From the NCBI RefSeq assembly GCF_000176175.1, contig NZ_ACZP01000013.1:558001-622000 (forward strand): 64,000 nt of DNA. Reading direction: 5' to 3'. A program made the position numbers and the translations under genes. The notes under the pieces are model-generated. The model did no database searches, was not told the origin of the DNA, and saw only the letters and a program-made list of their open reading frames with translations. This document shows positions 16,763 through 26,631 of the stretch, in pieces (the first letter of the stretch is position 1; each line of letters begins with the position of its first letter). This stretch comes from Vibrio furnissii CIP 102972 (lineage in GTDB: Bacteria > Pseudomonadota > Gammaproteobacteria > Enterobacterales > Vibrionaceae).

Positions 16763-18139
16763 TTAGCGGGACGCAAAATGCATTTGCATGTCGTCGTCTT
16801 GTTTCTGCACCCAGTACAGACGCAGGCCGAGCATCAATGCCGCCGAACTTAAGCCGATGATGAAACCAATCCAGAAGCCTTGAGCGCCCATCGGTTCCAC
16901 AATTAGATCCGTCATCCCCAAGATGTAACCGGATGGAAGGCCAAGAATCCAATACGCGATGAACGTGCGGTTGAAAATCGCCGCCATATCTTTGTAGCCG
17001 CGTAGGGCGCCTGCGGCGATAACCTGAATGGCATCAACCACTTGGTAGATGGCTGCAAACATCAACAATGTCATCGCTAGGCTGACAACCGCTGGGTTCT
17101 CGGTGTACAACAGTGATACGTGTTCACGGAACAAAACGGTCAATGTGGCGGTGATAACTGCAGTGCCAACCCCCACCATCAAACCGACGTTGGAGGAAAT
17201 CGCCGCACCACGGAAATCTTTTTCACCCAGCGTATGGCCGACCCGGATCGAAACCGCTGCACCAATACTCATCGGTAACATGAACACCAACGATGAGAAG
17301 TTGAGCGCCACTTGGTGCGCTGCCACCACGAGGGAGCCTAATGGCGCCACCATCAGTGCAACCACGGCAAAGAGTGTCACTTCAAAGAACAGCGCCGCTG
17401 CGACCGGGAAGCCCAGACGGAACAGACGAATCTGCGCTTTCAGTTGGGGTTTGTGGAACGAATCAAACAGCTTAATGTGCGCCAAACGGTTGGATGTGAT
17501 GACGTAAAATAGCAGCATGAAGAACATCATCCAGTAAACGATCATCGTGGCCACGCCACACCCAATGCCGCCCAGTGCTGGCGCGCCAAATTTGCCGTAA
17601 ACAAAAATCCAGTTGAGAGGAATGTTAAACAACAGGCCAACAAAACCAATCACCATGGCTGGCTTGGTGAGAGACATGCCGTCGGTAAAGCTACGCAGCG
17701 TTTGGAACAATAAAAAGGCTGGTACCGCAAACACCATCGCGTGCATGTAACCGATGGATTTTTCCTGCATCATCGGTTCGACCTTCATCACGCCCAAAAT
17801 GGCTTCGGTTTGCAGTAGCACGATGATGATCGGCACGGAAATCACCAGGGCTAAAACGCCGCCTTGATGAATTTCAAACGGAATTTTGTGCTGACGTCCG
17901 GAGCCATTGAGTTGTGCCACCACAGGAACCAGCGCCATAAGCAACCCAATGCCAAACAGAATGGAAGGCAACCAAATACTGGCCGCGATGGACACCGCCG
18001 CCATGTCGATAGCGCTTACGCCACCGGCCATAATGGTGTCAACAAAGCCCATTCCCGTCTGTGCGACAGATGCGATGAGAACTGGCGTCGCCAATTTAAT
18101 TAAATTAGACGCCTCGATTTTATATTGATTACGGTGCAC
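16763..18139 (-). CDS. norM: Multidrug/Na+ antiporter NorM (MATE family)
   Basis: Inner-membrane efflux protein of 458 residues with twelve hydrophobic segments. It exports fluoroquinolones, ethidium and similar cations in exchange for sodium. The N-terminal stretch LIKLATPVLIASVAQTGMGF and the following FVDTIMAGGVSAIDMAAVSI match V. cholerae NorM as I remember it, including the membrane Asp of helix 1 (FVDTIMAG). The start is a GTG with GGAG about 6 bases ahead. It is divergent from riboflavin synthase, a pairing also seen in E. coli (mdtK/ribC). Confidence 0.94.
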   Translation of the reverse strand: MHRNQYKIEASNLIKLATPVLIASVAQTGMGFVDTIMAGGVSAIDMAAVSIAASIWLPSILFGIGLLMALVPVVAQLNGSGRQHKIPFEIHQGGVLALVISVPIIIVLLQTEAILGVMKVEPMMQEKSIGYMHAMVFAVPAFLLFQTLRSFTDGMSLTKPAMVIGFVGLLFNIPLNWIFVYGKFGAPALGGIGCGVATMIVYWMMFFMLLFYVITSNRLAHIKLFDSFHKPQLKAQIRLFRLGFPVAAALFFEVTLFAVVALMVAPLGSLVVAAHQVALNFSSLVFMLPMSIGAAVSIRVGHTLGEKDFRGAAISSNVGLMVGVGTAVITATLTVLFREHVSLLYTENPAVVSLAMTLLMFAAIYQVVDAIQVIAAGALRGYKDMAAIFNRTFIAYWILGLPSGYILGMTDLIVEPMGAQGFWIGFIIGLSSAALMLGLRLYWVQKQDDDMQMHFASR

Positions 18140-18253
18140 GAATTTCTCCGGAAGGAACGACTGCTAGAGCGCATCAAAAGCAAATTTTGATGCTGGAGTG
18201 AATGATAAAGAAATGTCACACTAAGCACCACGAAAAACTGTCGGAATCACAAA

Positions 18254-18865
18254 ATGTTTACAGGTATTGTGCAAGGCACAGCAAAAGTTGTGACCATCGA
18301 AAAGAAAGAAAAATTCCAAACTCATGTGCTCGATTTACCGGCGGGACTGGGACAAGGCTTGGCGATTGGTGCGTCTGTCGCGCATAACGGTTGTTGTCTG
18401 ACGGTGACGAAAATCGAAGGCACGGAAGTTTCGTTCGATTTGATGCAGGAAACCTTACGCCTCACTAACCTGGGTGAACTCGCCCCGGGAGCTTGGGTGA
18501 ACATCGAGCGTGCCGCGAAATTTGGCGATGAAATTGGTGGCCACAACATGTCTGGGCACATCAGTGCAGTAGCGACGATCACCGAGGTGATCGATACACC
18601 CAATAATCGAACTATTTGGTTTGAACTGCCAGCCCAACACATGAAGTACGTATTGGCGAAAGGGTACATTGGACTCGACGGGTGCTCACTCACCATCGGT
18701 GAAGTCAAAGCGAACCGCTTTAATGTCCACTTGATCCCTGAAACCATGCAGCGCACGTTGTTTGGCCACAAGCAGGCTGGCGATCACGTCAACGTTGAGT
18801 TTGATCCCCAAACGCAAGCGATCGTCGATACGGTCGAACGCGTTCTCGCTGCCAAGCAGATGTAA
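18254..18865 (+). CDS. ribE: Riboflavin synthase alpha chain
   Basis: Converts two 6,7-dimethyl-8-ribityllumazine molecules to riboflavin, the last step of vitamin B2 synthesis. The 203 residues show the two tandem lumazine-binding repeats of the family: [10 protein letters not shown] ... [13 protein letters not shown], and [10 protein letters not shown] ... [12 protein letters not shown]. The gene is called ribC in E. coli and ribE in many others. It stands alone in a 114-base divergent spacer with norM, in which I see no FMN riboswitch. Confidence 0.94.
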   Translation: MFTGIVQGTAKVVTIEKKEKFQTHVLDLPAGLGQGLAIGASVAHNGCCLTVTKIEGTEVSFDLMQETLRLTNLGELAPGAWVNIERAAKFGDEIGGHNMSGHISAVATITEVIDTPNNRTIWFELPAQHMKYVLAKGYIGLDGCSLTIGEVKANRFNVHLIPETMQRTLFGHKQAGDHVNVEFDPQTQAIVDTVERVLAAKQM

Positions 18866-18891
18866 AAAAGAGCGCTTAGGCGCTCTTTTTT
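18864..18891. terminator. Bidirectional terminator, ribE / CPXCG gene
   Basis: AAAAAAGAGCGC-TTAG-GCGCTCTTTTTT, a strong stem with A and T tracts on both sides, between two convergent genes. It starts within the ribE stop codon. Confidence 0.9.
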
Positions 18892-18894
18892 GTC

Positions 18895-19098
18895 TCAGAA
18901 AATCTGTTCATCATCCGCATCGATATACAGCTCAATGGTGTCTTGTTGTTCATCCACCATCATGTTGAGGTGAATGGCATGACAACACGCGGGGCAGTCG
19001 TCATAAAATTCTTGGCTGCCATTTGAAGAGTCCAGGGTAATGCGGATGGCATGGCCACAATGCGGGCATTGAACCGTTTTTTCAGTGAATTCTCTCAT
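18895..19098 (-). CDS. CPXCG-motif cysteine-rich protein
   Basis: Small protein of 67 residues with two Cys pairs (VQCPHCGHA and DDCPACCHA), a probable zinc ribbon, and an acidic C-terminus. The family is widespread in gammaproteobacteria and its function is unknown. The ATG at 19098 has AGGAAAG about 5 bases ahead. Confidence 0.8.
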   Translation of the reverse strand: MREFTEKTVQCPHCGHAIRITLDSSNGSQEFYDDCPACCHAIHLNMMVDEQQDTIELYIDADDEQIF

Positions 19099-19264
19099 CT
19101 CACTTTCCTTACATCTACGGGAGATGACTTAATAGTAAGCTGCGAAGTTAGTTAAAGAGAGAAATTAAGTACAAACTTTGAGGCAAGGCATAAAACCGAT
19201 AAAGAACACCCGTTAGCGCATTCTTTATCGTCACAAAGTGTATCCGTGATGAGTGACTAACTGT

Positions 19265-20131
19265 TTAAAAAGTAAGAATTTTCTTAACCAGTTTGTCCGC
19301 CTCGGCAAGGTAATGACCACCAAAGTGGTTGTAGTGATTCAAGATGTGGTACAGGTTATAAATGTCTTTGCGTTCACCGTAATTAAAATCAAGCGGTAAC
19401 ACGCTTTCATACCCTTGGTAGAAATCAGGTTGGAACCCGCCAAACAGTTCCGTCATGGCGATATCGCACTCGCGGTCGCCCCAATAACACGCTGGATCGT
19501 AGCAGATCGGGCCAAATGCAGAGTTTGCCACGTTGCCATGCCATAAGTCGCCATGCAGTAACGACGGACGAGGCGAGTGGTTGGCCAAACGCTGTTTAAC
19601 CAGTTCAACAAACTCATTGATGTTGACCAGTTCAATGCCTTTTTCTTTCAGCAATTGTAGTTGCCAGCCAACGCGCTGTTCGGCAAAAAAGAGGCTCCAT
19701 TTCTTCGCCCATTGATTGGGCTGCACAATGTTGCCAATGAAATTATCGACATCAAAGCCATACTCTTTTTGATCGCCCCATTGATGAAGCTGCGCCAGTT
19801 GAACGCCAAACTTAAAACTGTTCGTCGCATCGTCCAGTGGTTTGGTGGGCAGGTAATTGAGGATGATAAACGCATGGCTTTTGCTGGTGCCAACCAACAC
19901 CAACTCCGGCACGGAAACGGTCGAGCTTTCCCGCAAAACGCGTAGGTTTTCGGCTTCTAACTCGTATTGGGGCAAATGTTCACGTTGGTTGAGTTTGACA
20001 AAATAACGCTCACGGCCATCGGAGATCATGTAGCACTCATGCAGGTCTCCGCCGTTGATCTTGTCTTTTTCTGTGATGTCGAATTGGAACATCAAAGTGT
20101 CTGAGAGCTGTTGCGCGATCGCTTGCCACAT
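19265..20131 (-). CDS. Fructosamine/ketosamine-3-kinase family protein (YniA-like)
   Basis: Kinase of 288 residues with the aminoglycoside-phosphotransferase fold. Visible motifs are the ATP-binding Lys of YFVKLNQRE, the catalytic loop LLHGDLWHGNVAN (HGDLWxGN) and the metal-binding Asp of ICYDPACYWGDRE. Family members phosphorylate sugar-amine (Amadori) adducts on proteins so that they decompose, a damage-repair role. GGAG lies 7 bases before the ATG. Monocistronic. Confidence 0.87.
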   Translation of the reverse strand: MWQAIAQQLSDTLMFQFDITEKDKINGGDLHECYMISDGRERYFVKLNQREHLPQYELEAENLRVLRESSTVSVPELVLVGTSKSHAFIILNYLPTKPLDDATNSFKFGVQLAQLHQWGDQKEYGFDVDNFIGNIVQPNQWAKKWSLFFAEQRVGWQLQLLKEKGIELVNINEFVELVKQRLANHSPRPSLLHGDLWHGNVANSAFGPICYDPACYWGDRECDIAMTELFGGFQPDFYQGYESVLPLDFNYGERKDIYNLYHILNHYNHFGGHYLAEADKLVKKILTF

Positions 20132-20527
20132 AGTTTTGCTCCGTCCCGGTACGTCGTTGTTGTAAGACAGTTTAGGCGATCATTGACTATATTTCAGACA
20201 ACGAATGCACATAATTTCATTCACTTACTGACTCCGTCCTATAAATGCATATAAATGTGACTGTTATCAAAAAACCGATAACCCATCATCGTAAGTTATC
20301 TCGGTTCACTCATGATCCAGTGCAATAATGTCGCCTTGTAATGCAATATTTAGCCAATCAACATACGACGTCGATTCATCATTTCAGCAAAATGTGTTCG
20401 TCTCTTGATATTGGGCAAGAATATGAGGGATTACCTCAGTGAGAAACTGTGAAAAAACGGACACATGGCTTAGTATTACACAAGGTAACGTCGTGTTTGG
20501 CATTAAGCGGTATAGCGGAGAAGAAAA
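20132..20527. other. Gene-free interval before DUF3802
   Basis: 396 AT-rich bases between divergent genes. It contains an imperfect inverted repeat, ACCGATAAC (20274-20282) with GTTATCTCGGT (20295-20305), a 9-bp stem with a 2-base bulge. There are several possible -10 hexamers. A 27-codon frame from the ATG near 20256 has no ribosome site, so I do not call it. I see no recognisable RNA gene or operator. Confidence 0.5.
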
Positions 20528-20869
20528 GTGGTTGTAGAAACCGATGGTTATTTAGCGCTGATTGAACACCTGGCAATGAACATGGATATCTTTACACGTG
20601 AAGGTGACACTGGCGAAGAAAGTGTCGAAGACGTGGCTACGGATATGGTTGCCAGTAACATCATGGCTATTTTTGAACAAAACCCGGAACTCCATTCCAG
20701 CGTACGTTTTCAATTGCTGAAAGAAGCGGACTCCGTCGTCGACGATCTCGGCGAAGTGTTAGCGGGCGTGTGGGGTAAACCGGCAACCAACGAACAAATC
20801 ATCTTCCTTGATGAGTATATTGCGTTGGTGAAAAACCTGTTTGATACAGCAGTCAGCCAATACGATTAA
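20528..20869 (+). CDS. DUF3802 family protein
   Basis: Acidic protein of 113 residues beginning at a GTG (MVVETDGYLALIEHLAMNMD), predicted mostly helical and cytoplasmic. It is a vibrio-type conserved family of unknown function, with no motif from which to infer an activity. The ribosome site (GGAGAAG) is about 4 bases ahead of the GTG. Its last four bases overlap the end of the convergent NlpC/P60 gene. Confidence 0.75.
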   Translation: MVVETDGYLALIEHLAMNMDIFTREGDTGEESVEDVATDMVASNIMAIFEQNPELHSSVRFQLLKEADSVVDDLGEVLAGVWGKPATNEQIIFLDEYIALVKNLFDTAVSQYD

Positions 20870-21393
20870 TGGATCTCAGGCGGAGTCTCTATCCGCCTGA
20901 ACTGCCAAAACTTGGAAGCCCAATACGGGTTATCTAACCTCGAAATCATCACACCTTGCGATGTTGAGGCATGCATAAATAGTTTGTTGCCCAGATAAAC
21001 GCCCACATGCTGCGTGCTACGCGATGTCTTAAAGAACACCAAATCCCCATATTTTGCCTGATTGTATGCCACGGCATTGCCAACTTGGCTTTGTGACGTC
21101 GTGGTGCGCGGTAGGGGCTGTTGCCACGCATCGCGATACGCGATCTGCACGAATGCCGAACAATCGACGCCGCGTTTGGTATTGCCACCAAATTGATAAG
21201 GGACGCCTTGCCATTGGTTGTAAATATCAAAAAACGCAATCTCTTTGCGCGCTTCGAATGAATCGTCTGACATGGCATTGGCCGGCGACGATGGTACCGC
21301 AAGGCTATCCGATGCATGGTGGTCGGGGGGAACGGATGAACATCCCGCAAGTGCGAGGCATACCACCAGAAAGGGAATACGTTTTCTCATCAT
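20866..21393 (-). CDS. NlpC/P60 family lipoprotein (cell-wall endopeptidase)
   Basis: Lipoprotein of 175 residues with a lipobox (LALAGCSS) and a C-terminal NlpC/P60 cysteine peptidase domain. The catalytic Cys is in GVDCSAFVQIAY, the first His in TQHVGVYLG and the third polar residue is His in LFMHAST. The fold resembles E. coli MepS/NlpC, which cleaves peptide cross-links in peptidoglycan at the outer membrane. Two adjacent ATGs (21393, 21390) are possible and neither has a strong ribosome site. A 9-bp perfect inverted repeat (20876-20900) lies within its last codons. Confidence 0.88.
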   Translation of the reverse strand: MMRKRIPFLVVCLALAGCSSVPPDHHASDSLAVPSSPANAMSDDSFEARKEIAFFDIYNQWQGVPYQFGGNTKRGVDCSAFVQIAYRDAWQQPLPRTTTSQSQVGNAVAYNQAKYGDLVFFKTSRSTQHVGVYLGNKLFMHASTSQGVMISRLDNPYWASKFWQFRRIETPPEIH

Positions 21394-21467
21394 CTGTCAC
21401 TTAAATGAAATTTGAATGAAATATTTCTGACACATTCGATTCCTACCATGGCGACGGATCTTTAAAA

Positions 21468-23525
21468 GTGGAATCGGACTCTCAACTTCCTATGACTCAG
21501 TCTAATCAGCCAGGCAAAGCGTTGTCTCTTATTCAAACGCTCACTGCCATCTTTATGTCGATCACACTACTCGTCATCGTTCTTTCTGTCACTAGTATCA
21601 AAGGCATTGAACGAGTGGGTGACCAATTCAATCACCTGTCAGAGCAAGCACTGCCTTTGGCGATGACCAATGCGTCGCTCACTCAAAATATTCTCGAACA
21701 AGTTAAATTTCTTGGTTATGGCACTCGCGCCAAAACTGCCGATGAGCTCACCACCATTCAGTCCAACATTTCTGAGCTCGAGACGCAAGCCCAGCAATCG
21801 CTGGAACATATGAAAACGATTTCGGCGCAGTTTGCCAACCTCATCGACGCCGACAAATTGCAAACGTTGATGGAGAACATTCACCAACTGAGCGCGTTGT
21901 CCAACACCATTCTCAATGCCCAGCAACAGCAATTGACTCAGCAAAAGACCATTGCCGATCAAGCGACCGGCTTCCGTTACGGATTAAGCTCGATTGGGCC
22001 GGAGATGAGCCGCATCGCGTCGTTTCTTTCGGTCGATAATCCTGAGTCGATGGACGCCGCCAACCGCTTTACGGCCTCAGCCAGCTCGATGGAAAGCACC
22101 TTTTTAATGTTGATGATGCAAGATGACCTCAACAACGCGCAAACGCAATACAAAGAGCTGAAAAATCGCCTTGCTGGTTTGGCATTGGCGTTTGATGATT
22201 TCAAAGAGTGGCACCCAGATGTCATGGATTTTGCCAGCTTGACTGCGCCGTATGACATGGTGCAAACCGGATTTAAGTCAGGCGGTATTCTTGACCAGAT
22301 CATGGACAAGCTGCACACCTCACAGCAACAAAACCAACAGTTTGAACAAGCGGCGATCGTGGCTCAAGCGACAGTGAACACACTGAACGCGTTATCAAGC
22401 GATGCAAAAGCACTGATTAGCGCCAAAGAGCGCGAAGTGCAAAGCACCATGTTAAGCGTCACTTGGATTCAAGTGGTGAGTGGTGCCGTCTTGGTCGTGA
22501 TGATTGTGCTGGCATGGTTTGGTTTACGTCGATGGGTCAACCATGGCATGCGAAATATCAGCAAGCACCTCACCTTGATGACCGAACATGATCTTGCTCA
22601 TCAGGCGTCAATGACGGGGCCGAAAGAGTTTCACCACATTGCGACCCAACTGAATCAGGTGATTGACAGCACCCACGATTCGATTTCGACCGTGACACGC
22701 AACTGCGAAACCTTGTATCAAACCGCTGAGTTAAGTTACGACGCTGCTGATCAATCAAACAAAAGTTTGGCGTTACAGAATCAAGCATTGATGAACATGG
22801 TGACCACCATTAACCAGTTGGAAGCGTCGATTCGCGAAATTGCTGGCGTGACTAACGATTCTTACACCGATTCGCTGTCGGCAGCGAAGTATTCTGCGCA
22901 TGGGGTGACCGTGGTGGAATTGAATCGTCAGCGTCTGCAGTCGTTGGACTCAACGCTCAACATCAACGAAGCCGCCATGTTGGAACTCGATACACGTGTG
23001 ACCAAGATTCGTGAAATGGTCGATTTAATCAGCGGTATTGCCGACAGCACCAATTTGCTCGCACTAAACGCAGCCATTGAAGCCGCGCGTGCCGGTGAAC
23101 AAGGGCGCGGTTTTGCGGTGGTTGCCGACGAAGTACGCAAGCTGGCCAGTGATACCACCACACAAACGGCAAATATTCGCGAAATGATGAATGAGTTGGT
23201 GCAAGCGGCTGGACGCTCGCGTCAGGCGGTGGAAGATTCAAGAGCGGAAATGGCGCATGCCCTGACGTCCAGCGAAGAGGTGAAAACCAGCTTTGCGGAT
23301 ATTGAGCAAGCGGTCACGCACATTCGCGCACGCGTCGAACAGATCTCAGTCGCCACCGAAGAGCAGGAGCGCGCGACGGCCGATGTCAGCCAATCAATCA
23401 CACACATCTCGGAGCAGGGCGAACAGACCAAACTGCAATTGGAATCAATGGTCGAAAGCTCCGAACAGGTCGCGGAGATTGCCGGTCATCAACAAGCCAT
23501 GCTGCACAAATACACGCTGAGTTAA
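21468..23525 (+). CDS. Methyl-accepting chemotaxis protein
   Basis: Chemoreceptor of up to 685 residues (GTG at 21468; ATG at 21492 is an alternative starting MTQSNQPGK). It has a first membrane helix near residues 25-45 and a roughly 290-residue periplasmic sensor, mostly helical and of helical-bundle type. A second membrane helix ([21 protein letters not shown], about 335-355) and a HAMP-like linker follow. The cytoplasmic rod carries the conserved hairpin tip ([20 protein letters not shown]). There is no C-terminal CheR-binding pentapeptide. The ligand is not predictable. The gene stands alone and overlaps the next, convergent gene by four bases. Confidence 0.9.
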   Translation: MESDSQLPMTQSNQPGKALSLIQTLTAIFMSITLLVIVLSVTSIKGIERVGDQFNHLSEQALPLAMTNASLTQNILEQVKFLGYGTRAKTADELTTIQSNISELETQAQQSLEHMKTISAQFANLIDADKLQTLMENIHQLSALSNTILNAQQQQLTQQKTIADQATGFRYGLSSIGPEMSRIASFLSVDNPESMDAANRFTASASSMESTFLMLMMQDDLNNAQTQYKELKNRLAGLALAFDDFKEWHPDVMDFASLTAPYDMVQTGFKSGGILDQIMDKLHTSQQQNQQFEQAAIVAQATVNTLNALSSDAKALISAKEREVQSTMLSVTWIQVVSGAVLVVMIVLAWFGLRRWVNHGMRNISKHLTLMTEHDLAHQASMTGPKEFHHIATQLNQVIDSTHDSISTVTRNCETLYQTAELSYDAADQSNKSLALQNQALMNMVTTINQLEASIREIAGVTNDSYTDSLSAAKYSAHGVTVVELNRQRLQSLDSTLNINEAAMLELDTRVTKIREMVDLISGIADSTNLLALNAAIEAARAGEQGRGFAVVADEVRKLASDTTTQTANIREMMNELVQAAGRSRQAVEDSRAEMAHALTSSEEVKTSFADIEQAVTHIRARVEQISVATEEQERATADVSQSITHISEQGEQTKLQLESMVESSEQVAEIAGHQQAMLHKYTLS

Positions 23526-24313
23526 TGATCGCGAAATGGCTGGGTCAGCATTTTGTCCAGCCATTGTTCTCGGGGCTGCTGAAACAGCGGCAGTCCGATT
23601 TTCATGCCATCATGACCTTGTTCCGGCTGGGCGATATAGGTGTGGAACATTCGATCCCAAATCGACAGAAAGAAGCCAAAGTTGGAATGGGTTTCCCGTT
23701 CAATCACCGAGTGATGCACGCGATGCATGTCGGGCGTCACCACCACTAGACGCAACCATTGATCCACTTTGAGCGGTAAGCGCGCGTTACTATGATTGAA
23801 CATCGCACTGGCATTGAGCAGAATTTCAAACACCACCACAGCCAGCGGAGAAACACCAATTAAGGTGACAGCACCCACTTTGATCCACATGGAAATGATG
23901 ATTTCGACCGGATGAAAGCGCGTGCCGGTTGTGACATCAATGTCTTGGTCTGCATGGTGCATGCGATGCAGACGCCACAGGGTCGGCAGACGATGAAACA
24001 GCACGTGTTGAGCATAGATCACACCATCGAGCAGGATCACTGACAGCACGAAAGCAAGGGCAGGGGAAAGGTTGAGCCAATACAACACGCCAAACTGAGT
24101 GACTTCCGTCCAGTGAGCGGCAGAGACCGCTAAAATCGGCATGGCGAGGGTGAGCAGCACGCTGTTTAAGCCAACCAACCCAAGATTGTTAACCCAACGC
24201 AACCATTTTCGCTGCGTGAGGATTTTGCGTGGCTGATTCGATTCCCATAACGCACAGGCAACCAGCACCAAAGTAAAAAACAGCAATCGAACCGCTTCTG
24301 TATGTTGTAGCAT
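23522..24313 (-). CDS. Sterol desaturase / fatty acid hydroxylase family membrane protein
   Basis: Di-iron membrane oxygenase of 263 residues from the ATG at 24313 (GGAGG 4 bases ahead; the frame is open 47 codons further). Four or more membrane segments surround the histidine boxes: HVLFH, LHRMHH, a mid-protein FNHSNAR and HRVHH, which bind the two irons. The substrate is unknown; bacterial members hydroxylate or desaturate lipids. It is divergent from the DTW gene. Confidence 0.82.
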   Translation of the reverse strand: MLQHTEAVRLLFFTLVLVACALWESNQPRKILTQRKWLRWVNNLGLVGLNSVLLTLAMPILAVSAAHWTEVTQFGVLYWLNLSPALAFVLSVILLDGVIYAQHVLFHRLPTLWRLHRMHHADQDIDVTTGTRFHPVEIIISMWIKVGAVTLIGVSPLAVVVFEILLNASAMFNHSNARLPLKVDQWLRLVVVTPDMHRVHHSVIERETHSNFGFFLSIWDRMFHTYIAQPEQGHDGMKIGLPLFQQPREQWLDKMLTQPFRDH

Positions 24314-24433
24314 CACGCCTCCAGCAAATGTCCATTTCGCTAAAAACTTTGCGTTAATTCCCACACAACACTGGCGAACTTGGGTGGCTAACAGTAAAAT
24401 CGCTGCCTGTTTTCCCCCTCTGTCACAGCGTTT

Positions 24434-25171
24434 ATGAGAATTCACGCCTTTCATCGTTTGTATCAGTATCGACTCGAACGATCAACCAAACCTTTTTTAG
24501 CACGCGGTTCGCGTATTCAACGCTGCCCGTATTGCCATGTGAGTTTGGCACACTGTTTGTGCGACCACCAGCCTGATACTGAAACACATCTGGCGGTGAT
24601 GTTGATCGTGTCAGAAAATGAAGTCTTTAAGCCAAGCAACACCGGGCGTTTGATTGCCGATGTGGTCAAAGAAACCTATGTGTATCAATGGAGTCGCACC
24701 GAACCATCGCGTGAGATGTTGGCGATCCTCAACGATCCTGCTTATTTTCCAGTGGTTGTGTTTCCGGCGGAGCTTGATGAAGACAAACAACGGGTGTTAA
24801 CAACGCTGCCAGAACGGATGGATTCGCGCACTCCGTTGCTCATTTTCCTCGATGGCAGTTGGCGCGAAGCGAAACGTATTTTCCGTAAATCGCCTTATCT
24901 TGCCGATTTACCCCTGATGTCCATCGAACCAGACACGTTATCACGTTATGTGATGCGCAAATCTGACAACGAACAACACCTTGCAACGGCGGAAGTGGCC
25001 AGTTTGGTGTTGGATAAATTTGGTGAGTTTCAAGCGGCAGAAACCCTGCGCTTGTGGTTTGACGCCTTTAAAGAAAGCTACCTGATGTGTAAATCCCGTC
25101 TCAAAATCGATGGGGACAAAGTGGCGTTGAAACGGTTTATTGAACATCGCGAAAGCGAGAAGTCACTCTAA
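24434..25171 (+). CDS. tapT: tRNA-uridine aminocarboxypropyltransferase (DTW domain)
   Basis: Transfers the 3-amino-3-carboxypropyl group from S-adenosylmethionine to uridine 47 of tRNA (acp3U). The 245-residue protein has an N-terminal Cys cluster (RCPYCHVSLAHCLC) and the DTW-domain signature, here LDGSWREAKRIFRKSPYL (DGSW in place of the DTW triplet, common in the YfiP branch). E. coli YfiP was renamed TapT. The symbol is by family resemblance. It is divergent from the desaturase gene with 120 bases between. Confidence 0.82.
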   Translation: MRIHAFHRLYQYRLERSTKPFLARGSRIQRCPYCHVSLAHCLCDHQPDTETHLAVMLIVSENEVFKPSNTGRLIADVVKETYVYQWSRTEPSREMLAILNDPAYFPVVVFPAELDEDKQRVLTTLPERMDSRTPLLIFLDGSWREAKRIFRKSPYLADLPLMSIEPDTLSRYVMRKSDNEQHLATAEVASLVLDKFGEFQAAETLRLWFDAFKESYLMCKSRLKIDGDKVALKRFIEHRESEKSL

Positions 25172-25295
25172 ACTCTGGCAATTTGCCGGGTGTGACCGCC
25201 GCGATTCGTGCAACAGGCAAAATAAACCCGCCCTTGGTCACGGACTGTGTCAGATGGTCTATGGATAATACTGCTGTTTAACTTTTGTTATTTTG

Positions 25296-25312
25296 ACCCC
25301 AAGATTTGGGGT
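25296..25312 (+). terminator. Stem-loop in the nagK leader
   Basis: ACCCCAA-GAT-TTGGGGT, a perfect 7-bp stem followed by GTTTTA. It lies 9 bases before the nagK ribosome site. It could be the terminator of tapT or a structure affecting nagK translation. Its effect is not known. Confidence 0.4.
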
Positions 25313-25333
25313 GTTTTACTAGGAGAGAATCGC

Positions 25334-26245
25334 ATGTACTACGGCTTTGATGTCGGCGGAACAAAAATTGAGTTCGGTGCATTCAACGAAAAACTTGAGC
25401 GCGTCGCAACAGAGCGAGTGCCAACACCGACAGAGGATTACCAGTTACTGGTGGACACCATTGCCGGTTTGGTTGCGAAATACGACGATCAATTTGGTGT
25501 TCAAGGCACGATTGGTCTTGGTTTGCCGGGCATGGAAGATGCCGATGATGGCACTGTGTTGACTGTGAACGTTCCGTCAGCCAAAGGCAAACCTCTGCGC
25601 GCGGATCTGGAAGCTAAAATTGGCCGCAGCGTAAAAATTGAGAACGATGCGAACTGTTTCGCGCTGTCTGAAGCGTGGGATGATGAATTAAAAGATGCAC
25701 CGTCGGTGATGGGGTTGATCCTTGGTACGGGTTTTGGTGGCGGTTTGGTTTACGAAGGTCGCATTTTCTCTGGCCGTAACCACGTTGCAGGTGAAATTGG
25801 TCACATGCGTCTGCCGATTGATGCGTGGTTCCACCTCGGCTCAGAAAAAGCGCCACTGCTGAGCTGCGGCTGCGGTAAAAAAGGCTGCATGGACAACTAC
25901 TTGTCTGGTCGTGGTTTCGAGCTGATTTACGAACACTACTTCGGTGAGAAGAAGAAAGCGGTCGACATCATTAATGCGCATCAAGCCGGAGAGGCGAAAG
26001 CGGTTGAGCACGTTGAGCGTTTTATGGAATTGCTGGCCATCTGTTTTGGTAACATCTTCACCGCAAACGATCCGCACGTGGTTGTACTCGGTGGTGGTCT
26101 GTCAAACTTCGAACTCATCTACGAAGAAATGCCGAAACGTATACCGAAGCATCTGCTATCGGTAGCAAAATGTCCGAAAATCATCAAAGCCAAACATGGC
26201 GATTCGGGCGGCGTGCGCGGTGCTGCATTCTTGAATATCAAGTAA
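25334..26245 (+). CDS. nagK: N-acetylglucosamine kinase NagK
   Basis: ROK-family kinase of 303 residues that phosphorylates free GlcNAc at O6 in the cytoplasm, for cell-wall recycling and chitin use. The phosphate loop is [12 protein letters not shown]. The substrate motif is [13 protein letters not shown], the catalytic Asp lies in it, and the zinc site is [17 protein letters not shown]. The ATG at 25334 has AGGAGAG about 6 bases upstream; the frame is open 29 codons further but lacks such a site. Monocistronic with terminator. Confidence 0.92.
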   Translation: MYYGFDVGGTKIEFGAFNEKLERVATERVPTPTEDYQLLVDTIAGLVAKYDDQFGVQGTIGLGLPGMEDADDGTVLTVNVPSAKGKPLRADLEAKIGRSVKIENDANCFALSEAWDDELKDAPSVMGLILGTGFGGGLVYEGRIFSGRNHVAGEIGHMRLPIDAWFHLGSEKAPLLSCGCGKKGCMDNYLSGRGFELIYEHYFGEKKKAVDIINAHQAGEAKAVEHVERFMELLAICFGNIFTANDPHVVVLGGGLSNFELIYEEMPKRIPKHLLSVAKCPKIIKAKHGDSGGVRGAAFLNIK

Positions 26246-26300
26246 TCGCACCTGATTGGGTCAAGAAACATACCGACTCAAGCAACACATTGAATGAAAG

Positions 26301-26329
26301 AAAAGGGCGCTGAAATCAGCGCCCTTTTT
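26301..26329. terminator. Bidirectional terminator, nagK / DUF2960
   Basis: AAAAGGGCGCTGA-AA-TCAGCGCCCTTTTT: long perfect stem with flanking A and T runs between convergent genes. Confidence 0.92.
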
Positions 26330-26333
26330 ATCG

Positions 26334-26603
26334 TCATTTTTTCGGTTTCTTACCTACACCAAAGTTTTCTTTCGGTTGCATGGTAATGAGGCTAAATCCC
26401 AGTTTTCGGAAGTGATTGTCGCGGTAATTGCGAACCGCTTTGGTATCCGAAATCGCTTCGATTTGCTGTTCCATTTTCAGATAGTCCGTCAAATCGATGC
26501 CTTCTGCTTCCGCCACCGCTTCATGAATGTTGCGATGCTTCTCGTAAGAGAAGGTCAGCGTTTTTTCCTGATCTTTGTAGGTGTAAATGATGGTGCGAGC
26601 CAT
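26334..26603 (-). CDS. DUF2960 family protein
   Basis: Basic protein of 89 residues (MARTIIYTYKDQEKTLTFSY...), soluble, with a Lys-rich C-terminus (GVGKKPKK). It belongs to a small vibrio/Shewanella family of unknown function. GAGAGAAAAC precedes the ATG. It lies 28 bases after the end of the mobB/moeA gene on the same strand, so it could be read from that operon. Confidence 0.72.
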   Translation of the reverse strand: MARTIIYTYKDQEKTLTFSYEKHRNIHEAVAEAEGIDLTDYLKMEQQIEAISDTKAVRNYRDNHFRKLGFSLITMQPKENFGVGKKPKK

Positions 26604-26631
26604 GTTTTCTCTCTCATACCCAATGAATGGG

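Noticed and set aside
18140..18253. FMN riboswitch before riboflavin synthase
   Set aside because: Only 114 bases lie between norM and ribE and none of the conserved RFN-box segments is visible.
20256..20340. 27-codon frame (MHINVTVIKKPITHHR...) in the gap before DUF3802
   Set aside because: No ribosome site and it runs through an inverted repeat; chance is the simpler explanation.
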